From an uncultured Allorhizobium sp. (GTDB lineage Bacteria > Pseudomonadota > Alphaproteobacteria > Rhizobiales > Rhizobiaceae), in assembly GCA_958439205.1 (NCBI GenBank), contig OY288189.1, forward strand, positions 3,921,001 through 3,985,000: a DNA stretch of 64,000 nucleotides, read 5' to 3'. Positions 56,762 to 64,000 of this stretch are shown in pieces (position 1 is the first letter of the stretch; each line of letters begins with the position of its first letter). The translations under genes and the position numbers were made by a program. The notes below the pieces were generated by a model. It was given only the letters and a program-made list of their open reading frames with translations. It made no database searches and was not told the origin of the DNA.

Positions 56762-56775
56762 TTGATCCTGATCAA
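56762..56775 (+). promoter_or_regulatory. FNR/FixK box (anaerobox)
   Basis: TTGAT-CCTG-ATCAA is a perfect match to the FNR/FixK palindrome TTGAT-N4-ATCAA. It lies 75 bp upstream of the universal stress gene ATG, consistent with activation from about -41.5. It predicts induction at low oxygen. Confidence 0.8.
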
Positions 56776-56849
56776 TGCGGCGCCCGCTGCCCCGACGCAT
56801 TGTCTCGCCATAAAGAGGAAACACCCGGCGGGTGACAAAGGAGAGAACA

Positions 56850-57260
56850 ATGTACAAGAAGATCATCGTTCCAGTCGATCCGGCTGCCATCGCCATTGGC
56901 GAGAAGATCCTGACCAAGGCCAAGTCTCTGCTCGATGACGGCGGCGAGATCGTGCTTGTGACCATCATCGAGGACATTCCGGGCTATCTCGCCATCGATG
57001 TGCCCGTCGACCTGATCGAGGGCGCCATCAACGACGCCAAGGCCAAGCTGGTCACGCTCAAGCAGAAAACCGGTGTTGCAGCCCATATCGAGATCCGCTC
57101 GGGTGCCCCTGCCCGCGAGATCCTGGCAACAGCCGAGGAGCACAAGGCCGACCTGATCGTCGTCGGCTCGCATGTGCCGGACTTCTCCAACTATTTCATC
57201 GGCGCGACGGCCGACCGCTTGGTCCGTCACTCCAAGATTTCCGTGCTGGTCGACAGGTGA
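56850..57260 (+). CDS. Universal stress protein (UspA family)
   Basis: 136 residues. N-terminal MYKKIIVPVDP and C-terminal LIVVGSHVPDFSNYFIGATADRLVRHSKISVLV show the Usp fold and a nucleotide-binding G-x-x-x-x-D-x-x-x-x-x-x-x-G-S/A-type loop. The ATG at 56850 follows AGGAGA. Downstream at 1 bp lies a DksA-like gene, so they form an operon. The FNR/FixK box upstream suggests expression in microoxia. Confidence 0.92.
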   Translation: MYKKIIVPVDPAAIAIGEKILTKAKSLLDDGGEIVLVTIIEDIPGYLAIDVPVDLIEGAINDAKAKLVTLKQKTGVAAHIEIRSGAPAREILATAEEHKADLIVVGSHVPDFSNYFIGATADRLVRHSKISVLVDR

Positions 57261-57261
57261 G

Positions 57262-57606
57262 ATGATGGACAACCCGGTACAGGCGATGGACACAGCCCAT
57301 TTCGAACGCACCCTGCTGGCTCGCAAGGACGAGATCGAGCGGCGGTTGAAGAAGATCGACACAGATCTCGGCACGCTGAAAAGCGCCGATAGCGCGGAGC
57401 GCGCCACCGAGGCGGAGAACGACGAAGTGCTGGAGGAATTCGGCCAGGTTGGCGAGGAAGAGTTGAGGGCGATCGACGCCGCGCTGGATCGCATTACCAA
57501 AGGGCAGTATGGTCAATGCGTGACCTGCGGCGAGCCGATTTCGGTCGAACGGCTGAAGGCCGTGCCGCACACACCATTCTGCAAGGACTGCGCAGCCTCC
57601 CATTGA
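57262..57606 (+). CDS. TraR/DksA family C4 zinc-finger protein
   Basis: 114 residues: a long coiled-coil helical hairpin (about 10-75, LLARKDEIERRLKKIDTDLG) and a C-terminal C4 zinc finger CVTCGEPIS...FCKDC. Small DksA paralogues bind RNA polymerase in the secondary channel and tune transcription. The DksA tip here is degenerate, lacking an obvious DxxDxA motif, so the effect may differ. Second ATG one codon later is possible. Cotranscribed with the universal stress gene. Confidence 0.88.
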   Translation: MMDNPVQAMDTAHFERTLLARKDEIERRLKKIDTDLGTLKSADSAERATEAENDEVLEEFGQVGEEELRAIDAALDRITKGQYGQCVTCGEPISVERLKAVPHTPFCKDCAASH

Positions 57607-57631
57607 GAGGCCGTTTTCGAGGGGCGATGGG

Positions 57632-57658
57632 CAGGCCGGAGTGATGAGCTCCGGCCTG
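57632..57658 (+). terminator. Terminator after the DksA-like gene
   Basis: CAGGCCGGAG pairs with CTCCGGCCTG around a 7-base loop and is followed by TTTCTGTTTT. It lies 26 bp after the gene stop and faces the convergent tex gene. Confidence 0.85.
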
Positions 57659-57672
57659 TTTCTGTTTTGCGG

Positions 57673-59991
57673 TTACTTCTTGCGCATGGCTTCGGCGAGT
57701 GCTGCACCAAGGCCGCCCATCGCCGGCTGTTCCGGCTTCGGCGGGCGGGCGTTCGAATGCTTCATGGCATTGGCATTGCCCTTGGCATCGCCGCGCATGG
57801 AGGGTTGCTGCGCCTCGCCGCCGTCCTTGCGCATGGTGAGCGCGATGCGCTTTCGCTTGACGTCGACTTCGACGACGCGGACCTTCACCACATCGCCGGC
57901 CTTCACGACCTCATGCGGATCCTTGACGAAGCGGTCGGCGAGCTGGGAGACGTGGACCAGGCCATCCTGATGCACGCCGATATCGACGAAGGCACCGAAG
58001 GCGGCGACGTTGGTGACCGTGCCTTCCAGCGTCATGCCGATCTTCAGGTCAGTGATCTCGTCGACGCCTTCGGCAAAGGTTGCGGTCTTGAAGCTCGGGC
58101 GCGGGTCGCGGCCGGGCTTTTCCAGTTCCGACAGAATGTCCTTGACGGTCGGCAGGCCGAACTGTTCGTCGATGAAGCGCTTCGGGTCGAGGCTCTTCAG
58201 CGTCGCGCTGTCGCCCATCAGCGAGCGCAGGTCGCGGCCGCAGGCGGCGACGATCTTCTTCGCCACGCCGTAAGCTTCCGGGTGAACGGAGGAGGCGTCG
58301 AGCGGCTCCTTGCCGTTCGGGATGCGCAGGAAGCCGGCGCATTGCTCAAACGTGCGAGCGCCGAGGCGCGGCACTTTCAGGAGGTCCTTGCGGCTGCCGA
58401 AGGGGCCGGTCTCATCGCGATGGGCAACGATGGCTTCGGCCGTCGTCTTGCCGAGGCCGGAGACGCGGGCGAGCAGCGGGGCAGAAGCCGTGTTGACGTC
58501 AACGCCGACGGCATTCACCGCATCTTCGACGACGGCATCCAGCGAGCGGCCGAGGCGGCCCTGATCGACGTCATGCTGATACTGGCCGACGCCGATCGAC
58601 TTCGGCTCGATCTTGACGAGTTCGGCGAGCGGATCCTGCAGGCGGCGGGCGATGGAGACGGCGCCGCGCAAGGAGACGTCGAGATTGGGGAATTCCTTCG
58701 CGGCTGTTTCTGAGGCCGAATAGACGGAGGCGCCGGCTTCCGACACGATTACCTTGGTCGGCTTTGGCGCGGTCGCAGGGAACTGGGCGAGCATATCGGC
58801 CACCAGCTTTTCCGTCTCGCGGCTGCCGGTGCCGTTGCCGATCGAGATCAGCTCGACATTGTGCTTGCGGATGAGGCTCGCGAGTTCCGTCTGGCTACCG
58901 CGGATGTCGTTGCGCGGTGGGAAGGGATAGACGGTCGTCGTTTCGACCACCTTGCCGGTGCCGTCGACGACGGCGACCTTGACGCCGGTGCGGATGCCCG
59001 GGTCGAGGCCCATGGTCGGACGGGAGCCTGCGGGGGCGGCGAGCAGCAGGTCCTTCAGGTTACGCGCAAAGACGTGGATCGCCTCTTCCTCGGCCCGCTC
59101 GCGCAGTTCGCGCATCAGGTCGAGCGACAGCGACACCGAGAGCTTTACGCGCCAGGTCCAGCCAGCGACCTCCAGCAGCCACTGGTCGGCGGGGCCCTTG
59201 GCCGCAACCTGGTAGGCGTTGGCGATCATGCGCTGGCTGGTCTTGATCGGGGAGGTGTCGTCGCGGTCGACTTCGATGGAGAGCGACAGGAATTCCTCGT
59301 TCCAGCCACGCAGCATGGCCAGCGCCCGGTGGCCGGGGACCGTTGCCCAGCGTTCGAAATGGTCGAAATAGTCGGAGAATTTCGCGCCGGCCTCGGCCTT
59401 GCCGTCGACGAGCTTGGAATAGAGGATCGCCCGATCCTTCATGTCGTTTCGCAGGCGACCGATCAAATCGGCATTTTCGGAGATCTGCTCCGCGATGATG
59501 TCGCGGGCGCCTTCGAGAGCGGCCTTCACGTCCAGGACTTCTTCGGTGATGTAGGCTGCGGCGAGCTTCTGCGGATCGCTCGTGCGGTCAGCAAGGATGG
59601 CGTCGGCCAGCGGCTGCAGGCCCTTTTCGCGGGCGATCTCGGCGCGGGTGCGGCGCTTCGGCTTGTAGGGCAGATAGAGGTCTTCGAGTTCGGCCTTGGT
59701 GGTGACCTGGGCGATCTTGCGGGCGAGGTCGTCGGTCATCTTGCCCTGGCCGTCGATGCTCTCGAAGATCGATTTGCGGCGGGCGGCAAGCTCACGGAGA
59801 TAGATCAACCGTTCAGCGAGATTGCGCAGCTGCGTGTCGTCGAGACCGCCGGTCACTTCCTTGCGGTAGCGGGCGATGAAGGGAACCGTGGCGCCCTCAT
59901 CCAGCAGGCCGACGGCCGATATGACCTGGTCGGGCCGGGCGTTGATCTCGGTGGCGATAAGGGCGGCAATGGATCTGATGTCGTCGGCCAT
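57673..59991 (-). CDS. tex: Tex family RNA-binding transcription accessory protein
   Basis: 772 residues. N-terminal Tex HTH domain (about 8-190), YqgF/RNase H-like domain (about 325-450, with MGLDPGIRTGVKVAVVDGTGK), helix-hairpin-helix region (about 490-560, with VSGLGKTTAEAIVAHRDETG) and a C-terminal S1 domain (about 645-720, GMTLEGTVTNVAAFGAFVDIGVHQDGLVHVS). Tex is a cytoplasmic nucleic-acid-binding protein tied to transcription and ribosome function. It is divergent from purD. Confidence 0.96.
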   Translation of the reverse strand: MADDIRSIAALIATEINARPDQVISAVGLLDEGATVPFIARYRKEVTGGLDDTQLRNLAERLIYLRELAARRKSIFESIDGQGKMTDDLARKIAQVTTKAELEDLYLPYKPKRRTRAEIAREKGLQPLADAILADRTSDPQKLAAAYITEEVLDVKAALEGARDIIAEQISENADLIGRLRNDMKDRAILYSKLVDGKAEAGAKFSDYFDHFERWATVPGHRALAMLRGWNEEFLSLSIEVDRDDTSPIKTSQRMIANAYQVAAKGPADQWLLEVAGWTWRVKLSVSLSLDLMRELRERAEEEAIHVFARNLKDLLLAAPAGSRPTMGLDPGIRTGVKVAVVDGTGKVVETTTVYPFPPRNDIRGSQTELASLIRKHNVELISIGNGTGSRETEKLVADMLAQFPATAPKPTKVIVSEAGASVYSASETAAKEFPNLDVSLRGAVSIARRLQDPLAELVKIEPKSIGVGQYQHDVDQGRLGRSLDAVVEDAVNAVGVDVNTASAPLLARVSGLGKTTAEAIVAHRDETGPFGSRKDLLKVPRLGARTFEQCAGFLRIPNGKEPLDASSVHPEAYGVAKKIVAACGRDLRSLMGDSATLKSLDPKRFIDEQFGLPTVKDILSELEKPGRDPRPSFKTATFAEGVDEITDLKIGMTLEGTVTNVAAFGAFVDIGVHQDGLVHVSQLADRFVKDPHEVVKAGDVVKVRVVEVDVKRKRIALTMRKDGGEAQQPSMRGDAKGNANAMKHSNARPPKPEQPAMGGLGAALAEAMRKK

Positions 59992-60078
59992 GGGTCATCC
60001 GTCTGATCTGGTAAGCGGCGGACCATAGCGGGCGAATGCGGCAAGGCAACGGGCATGCGGCCCACTTCACAGGAAAGC

Positions 60079-60117
60079 GGGGCCTTTGAAGGTCAATTCG
60101 GCTTGACCTTTGGCCCC
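60079..60117. promoter_or_regulatory. Long hairpin/dyad upstream of purD
   Basis: AAGGTCAA-TTCGGC-TTGACCTT (60089-60110) is a perfect 8-6-8 dyad. It is extended by GGGGCC (60079-60084) and GGCCCC (60112-60117) with a small asymmetric bulge. It lies 48-86 bp upstream of the purD ATG and about 90-125 bp upstream of tex. It may be an operator or an mRNA leader stem; no U-tract follows. Confidence 0.5.
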
Positions 60118-60164
60118 TTCCCCCTTAACCGCCGGGCATTCCCTTGTGGCACTGGAGGCTGGTG

Positions 60165-61436
60165 ATGAAGGTTTTGTTGATCGGATCGGGTGGACGCGAA
60201 CATGCGCTGGCCTGGAAGATTGCCCAGTCGCCTGATCTCACCAAGCTCTATGCAGCCCCCGGCAATCCCGGCATTGCGGAAGAGGCAGAGCTTGTTTCGC
60301 TCGATACCGAGGATCACGGCGCGGTCGTGCAGTTCTGCAAGGACAAGGCGATCGACTTCGTTGTCATCGGGCCGGAAGCGCCTTTGGTCGCCGGCATTGC
60401 CGACCGGCTGCGCGAGGCGGGCTTTGCCGTCTTCGGGCCGTCTGCAGCCGCTGCCCAGCTTGAGGGATCCAAGGGCTTCACCAAGGATGTTTGCGCGCGC
60501 TTCAATATCCCGACCGGCGCCTATCAGCGCTTCAACAATGCGCCGAAGGCCAAAGCCTATGTGCGTGAACAGGGCGCGCCTATTGTCATCAAGGCCGACG
60601 GGCTTGCGGCCGGCAAAGGCGTCACAGTTGCAATGACGCTGGACGAGGCGCTGGCTGCGATCGACGACTGCTTCGAGGGCGCATTTGGTGCCGCCGGTGC
60701 GGAAGTCGTGGTCGAGGCTTTTCTCGATGGCGAGGAAGCGAGCTTCTTCTGCCTTTCCGATGGCAAGTCGCTTCTGCCGCTTGCCACCGCCCAGGACCAC
60801 AAACGTGTAGGTGATGGCGATACCGGCCCGAACACCGGCGGTATGGGTGCATACTCCCCGGCTCCCGTCATGACGCCCGAGATGGTCGAGCGGACGATGA
60901 AAGAGATCATCGAGCCGACCATGCGCGGCATGGCCGAGATGGGGCATCCCTTCCAGGGCGTGTTCTTTGCCGGGCTGATGATCACGGCCAAGGGTCCGGA
61001 GCTGATCGAATACAATGTCCGCTTCGGCGATCCGGAATGCCAGGTTCTGATGATGCGGCTGAAGAGCGATCTGTTGCCGATCCTTTACGCGTCTGCCACC
61101 GGCACGCTGGATCAGGTGACGGCCGAATGGAGCGATGACCCGGCACTGACCGTCGTTCTTGCCTCCAAGGGCTATCCCGCTTCGTATGAAAAAGCGACGC
61201 CGATCGCAGCCCTGCCGGAAGCCGGCCAGGGCGCCAAGGTTTTCCATGCGGGAACGGCACTCAAGGACGGCCAGCTTGTTGCGACCGGCGGGCGCGTGCT
61301 GAACGCCACGGCGCGCGGCGCGACGGTTGCGGAGGCTCAAGCCGCCGCATACCGGCTGGTCGACGCGATCCAGTGGGACAACGGTTTTTGCCGCCGCGAC
61401 ATCGGCTGGCAGGCCATCGCCCGCGAAAAGGCCTGA
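60165..61436 (+). CDS. purD: Phosphoribosylamine-glycine ligase PurD
   Basis: 423 residues. The N-terminal motif LIGSGGREHALAW, the ATP-grasp loop IKADGLAAGKGVTVA, and LMITAKGPELIEYNVRFGDPECQ (Mg-binding E and N) are typical of GAR synthetase. It joins glycine to phosphoribosylamine in purine synthesis. The ATG at 60165 follows TGGAGG. Monocistronic; a long dyad lies upstream. Confidence 0.97.
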   Translation: MKVLLIGSGGREHALAWKIAQSPDLTKLYAAPGNPGIAEEAELVSLDTEDHGAVVQFCKDKAIDFVVIGPEAPLVAGIADRLREAGFAVFGPSAAAAQLEGSKGFTKDVCARFNIPTGAYQRFNNAPKAKAYVREQGAPIVIKADGLAAGKGVTVAMTLDEALAAIDDCFEGAFGAAGAEVVVEAFLDGEEASFFCLSDGKSLLPLATAQDHKRVGDGDTGPNTGGMGAYSPAPVMTPEMVERTMKEIIEPTMRGMAEMGHPFQGVFFAGLMITAKGPELIEYNVRFGDPECQVLMMRLKSDLLPILYASATGTLDQVTAEWSDDPALTVVLASKGYPASYEKATPIAALPEAGQGAKVFHAGTALKDGQLVATGGRVLNATARGATVAEAQAAAYRLVDAIQWDNGFCRRDIGWQAIAREKA

Positions 61437-61560
61437 TATCGCGGGGTTTCAACCGGATTTCGATCGGGAATCGGGCTGTTCGTTCAAATTTTATCGATGC
61501 TTCTGACCGGATCGAAAGAAACGGTTGCTAATGTTCTTCCCAACAATCGGGGAAAACGTG

Positions 61561-62010
61561 ATGCGCCGTATCGTTTCGACATCCATGATCCTAGCCGCCA
61601 GCATGCTGGCCACGCCCGCCATGGCAGGCTCGATCTTGACCGTTACAGGACTTGCGACGACCCAGCCGAGCATTCTCGATGTGGCGTGTGGCCACTGCCC
61701 GGCTCCGGAACAGAGGATCGGCAAGTCGGACTACACGGTGCCCGCCATTCCGGCTGGCAACCAGACTGCCGAAGTGGTCGACGTGGATGGCGAAAAGAAA
61801 CTGAAGCGTGTCGAAAGCTGGTTTGGCGGTTCGCCCGTGGTTGTCTACAGCTCCGCAGCCGGCTGGGCTACCGACGGCTCGATGGTCGTTGCCGGCGCCC
61901 TGCCTGCGCCGAGCGAGATCGACCATGACGCAACGACCGCTGCTGTCGATGTCCCCGCTGACGAGAAGGCCGCGCCTGCGCTTGCCGGCTTTGAGCTTCG
62001 TCTCAACTGA
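61561..62010 (+). CDS. Secreted protein resembling the HPE1-like effector family
   Basis: 149 residues. The signal peptide ends at ATPAMAG (about residue 22). The mature part begins SILTVTGL and has a cysteine pair in VACGHCPAPEQRIGKSDYTVP, followed by EKKLKRVESWFGGSPVVVYS. I recall this layout from Rhizobiaceae proteins annotated plant virulence effector HPE1-like (after a Liberibacter effector); the name is from memory. In free-living or symbiotic rhizobia it is probably an ordinary periplasmic protein. The ATG at 61561 follows GGGGAAAA. Confidence 0.65.
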   Translation: MRRIVSTSMILAASMLATPAMAGSILTVTGLATTQPSILDVACGHCPAPEQRIGKSDYTVPAIPAGNQTAEVVDVDGEKKLKRVESWFGGSPVVVYSSAAGWATDGSMVVAGALPAPSEIDHDATTAAVDVPADEKAAPALAGFELRLN

Positions 62011-62067
62011 TCCCCATCCGCCCGCCAAACGATCCGGGCGCGGCGGTTTCTCGTGGTCGACACGGAC

Positions 62068-62096
62068 ATAACGCCCGGCCCAGTCCCGGGCGTTAT
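62068..62096. terminator. Hairpin after the HPE1-like gene
   Basis: ATAACGCCCGG (62068-62078) pairs perfectly with CCGGGCGTTAT (62086-62096) around a 7-base loop. The following sequence is GCCGTTACCCCCCCC, without a U-tract. Confidence 0.6.
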
Positions 62097-62282
62097 GCCG
62101 TTACCCCCCCCAATAATTCACCCATCCATTCTTATAGCCAGATATTCGAAGGTGCTTAAACCCCTCTCAATCTTTGAGGGCGAGACTGTGTCCCAAATCG
62201 TCGGGACATGACGTGCCGATCCGTTCGACTGATCCATCTCACTGGCGCCCGAACCGCTCGACAGACGAAAGCTCCCTCGCCC

Positions 62283-64000
62283 ATGAAAAACCTCCGGATA
62301 TCGCTCCAGCTGATCCTGCTGATCGGCGGTCTTATGGCGGCATTCGCCGCCGCCACCTATTTCCAGGTCCGCTCGTCGACGACGACGATCTACCAGCAGC
62401 GCTACGAACTTCTGCGCACCCAGGTCGAAACCGCACTCTCGGTTCTCAAAGACTTCAACGACCGTGCGGTCGCAGGGGAGTTCAGCGTCGAGGAAGCCAA
62501 GACCCGGGCGTACGACATGCTGAACAAGATGCGGTTCGAGCCGGATGGCTACTTCTTCGGTTACGACTACGACGTCGTGATGCTCTTCCATCCGACCTCG
62601 AAGGATGTGGGCAAGAGCAACAAGGGCAAGCCCGACGCCAATGGCTTTGCCTATCGTGACGAACTGGTTCGTTTGGGCCAGCTGGGCGGCGGCTTCGTCG
62701 AGTTTATCGGCCCGAAGCCGGGCAAGGATCCCGAAGACCGCTCCTATCCGAAGGCATCCTACGGCAAGGCCTTCGAACCCTGGAAGGTCGTCATCGTGAC
62801 CGGCCTTTACACCGACGACCTGAAGGCGGAAATCCGCTCCAGCGTGATCAAGACGATCAGCTGGTCTGCCGGTATCTTCGTGCTGGCGCTGATCGCGGCC
62901 TACATCGTCATTCGCAACATCACGACGCCGCTGAAGGCTATCCATGATGCGCTGGAGGCGGTCGCAGACGAAAATGTCAGCATCGCCATTCCGCATACCG
63001 ACATGAGCAATGAAATCGGGATGATGGCGAAGGCGACGAAGAGCCTTCAGGACAAGGTGCGCGAGCGCCACGCGCTCACCGCGCGCCAGGAGGAGCAGCA
63101 GCGCGAGCTCGACGGCGAGCGCAGCCAGAATGCCGAGACGCAGCTCGCCGAAGCCCGCCAGCAGGCGCATGTGGTTGCCACCATCGGACAGTCGCTCGAG
63201 CAGCTCGCCCATGGTGACCTGACCGTGCGCTGCGCGGATCTCGGCTCCAAGTATGCCGGCCTGCGCGACAACTTCAACGATGCGCTCGCCCGCCTCGAAG
63301 AAGCGATGGCTCGCGTCAACCTGAAGGGCAATGACATCGCCGTCTCGAAGGAAGAGATCCGTCGCGCCTCGGGTGAACTTGCGACCCGGACCGAACGCCA
63401 GGCGGCGAACCTCGAAGAGACCTCGGCCGCTCTCGACGAGCTCACCGTCGCAGTTCGCCAGACGGCAGATGGTGCACGCGAAGCTGCCAACCGCGTTGGC
63501 ACCGTCAGCGCCGAAGCTCGCCAGAGCGACGAGATCGTCGGCAAGGCGATCAATGCGATGAGCGGCATCGAGCAGTCTTCGGCCGAGATCACCAAGATCA
63601 TCGGCGTGATCGACGAGATTGCCTTCCAGACCAACCTTCTGGCGCTGAACGCCGGCGTCGAAGCGGCCCGTGCGGGCGAAAGCGGCAAGGGCTTTGCGGT
63701 TGTTGCGCAGGAAGTGCGTGAGCTCGCCCAGCGCTCGGCGGCGGCTGCCAAGGAGATCAAGGATCAGATCGCCCGCTCTTCGGCCCAGGTCGAACAGGGC
63801 GTGCAGCTGGTCGGCCAGACCGGTGAGGCACTGAAGCGCATCTCCGACCAGATCGCCAGCGCCAACGACATCGTCTCGAAGATCTCGCACTCCGCCCAGG
63901 AGCAGGACACGACCCTGCGCTCGATCTCGGCCTCGATGAACCAGCTCGACCAGGCCACCCAGCAGAACGCCGCGATGGCGGAAGAAACCACGGCGTCTGC
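62283..64000 (+). CDS. Methyl-accepting chemotaxis protein with sCache sensor (partial)
   Basis: The first 572 residues; the 3' end lies outside the window. Helix at about 8-28, a single-Cache periplasmic domain (about 35-185; GYFFGYDYDVVMLFHP and ASYGKAFEPWKVVIVTG), second helix near 195-215, HAMP (about 216-270), and an MA domain with the IDEIAFQTNLLALNAGVEAARAGE tip. sCache_2 receptors bind small organic acids or are indirect sensors; ligand unknown. Ribosome site is weak. The C-terminus, and thus any CheR-tethering motif, is not visible. Confidence 0.94.
   Translation, partial: MKNLRISLQLILLIGGLMAAFAAATYFQVRSSTTTIYQQRYELLRTQVETALSVLKDFNDRAVAGEFSVEEAKTRAYDMLNKMRFEPDGYFFGYDYDVVMLFHPTSKDVGKSNKGKPDANGFAYRDELVRLGQLGGGFVEFIGPKPGKDPEDRSYPKASYGKAFEPWKVVIVTGLYTDDLKAEIRSSVIKTISWSAGIFVLALIAAYIVIRNITTPLKAIHDALEAVADENVSIAIPHTDMSNEIGMMAKATKSLQDKVRERHALTARQEEQQRELDGERSQNAETQLAEARQQAHVVATIGQSLEQLAHGDLTVRCADLGSKYAGLRDNFNDALARLEEAMARVNLKGNDIAVSKEEIRRASGELATRTERQAANLEETSAALDELTVAVRQTADGAREAANRVGTVSAEARQSDEIVGKAINAMSGIEQSSAEITKIIGVIDEIAFQTNLLALNAGVEAARAGESGKGFAVVAQEVRELAQRSAAAAKEIKDQIARSSAQVEQGVQLVGQTGEALKRISDQIASANDIVSKISHSAQEQDTTLRSISASMNQLDQATQQNAAMAEETTAS

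Noticed and set aside
62118..63890. A 590-residue frame antisense to the third chemoreceptor
   Set aside because: Composition is biased and matches the complement of a conserved MCP domain; similar shadows occur opposite the other two chemoreceptors and ptrB.
1..64000. tRNA, rRNA, CRISPR arrays, prophage or insertion sequences
   Set aside because: No cloverleaf-like sequence, direct-repeat array, transposase or integrase was seen when reading the gene products and gaps; only the interspersed palindrome at 21179-21313 is repeat DNA.

Overview
The window is chromosomal DNA of a high-GC alphaproteobacterium, almost certainly a member of the Rhizobiaceae (Rhizobium/Agrobacterium relatives). Supporting signs are two BA14K-type surface proteins, a DUF1217 flagellar-region protein, a HPE1-like secreted protein, perfect CtrA boxes, a rhizobial-type interspersed palindrome, a minCDE operon, an AI-2E-family permease and several chemoreceptors. 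Gene density is high, and I see no prophage, insertion sequence, CRISPR array, tRNA or rRNA. Most of the content is core or lineage-specific metabolism and sensing.

Layout. 1-6.5 kb: a partial pirin, an Lrp/AsnC regulator and a divergent operon for a polar amino-acid ABC transporter, a trans-sulfuration-type PLP enzyme and a homocysteine S-methyltransferase. 6.5-7.2 kb: a TumE-like toxin-antitoxin pair; a paralogous pair lies at 49.7-50.3 kb. 7.3-10.3 kb: TerC metal exporter, xseB, an HDAC-like deacetylase and a thioesterase. 10.4-20.2 kb: two chemoreceptors flanking a candidate anti-Shine-Dalgarno small RNA, tlyA plus an RlmD-type methyltransferase, an animal-type haem peroxidase, a hydrolase and a small secreted protein. 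20.4-25.4 kb: crotonase and acyl-CoA dehydrogenase around a palindromic repeat, then phoX behind a Pho box. 25.5-28.7 kb: minCDE with a CtrA box and the BA14K genes. 28.9-31.5 kb: gbcAB (glycine betaine demethylase) behind a well-formed cobalamin riboswitch. 31.9-39.3 kb: an unknown protein, a degenerate GGDEF protein, tsaC, an FAD oxidase, modE and modABC with a Mo box. 39.3-48.3 kb: a six-repeat DUF1217 protein, ubiA, mipA, ilvE, ptrB and a CtrA-linked small protein. 48.4-51.9 kb: a CDF transporter with its MerR regulator, the second TA pair, and GNAT plus DJ-1 genes behind an attenuator-like leader. 52-57.6 kb: cytochromes c, a metallophosphoesterase, an AI-2E permease, a VOC protein, and a universal stress protein with a DksA-like protein under a perfect FNR/FixK box. 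57.7-64 kb: tex, purD, a HPE1-like protein and a third chemoreceptor that runs off the end.

The most interesting signals are not in the proteins. They are (i) a cobalamin riboswitch directly upstream of the O2-dependent glycine betaine demethylase genes, suggesting a B12-independent enzyme switched on when corrinoid is scarce; (ii) an intergenic small RNA at about 12.65-12.78 kb on the minus strand with two hairpin loops rich in CCUCC and a strong U-tailed terminator; (iii) mutually exclusive hairpins ahead of the GNAT gene and of terC; and (iv) many readable operators (CtrA, Pho, ModE, FNR, MerR-type, LiuR-like) that allow regulation to be assigned gene by gene.
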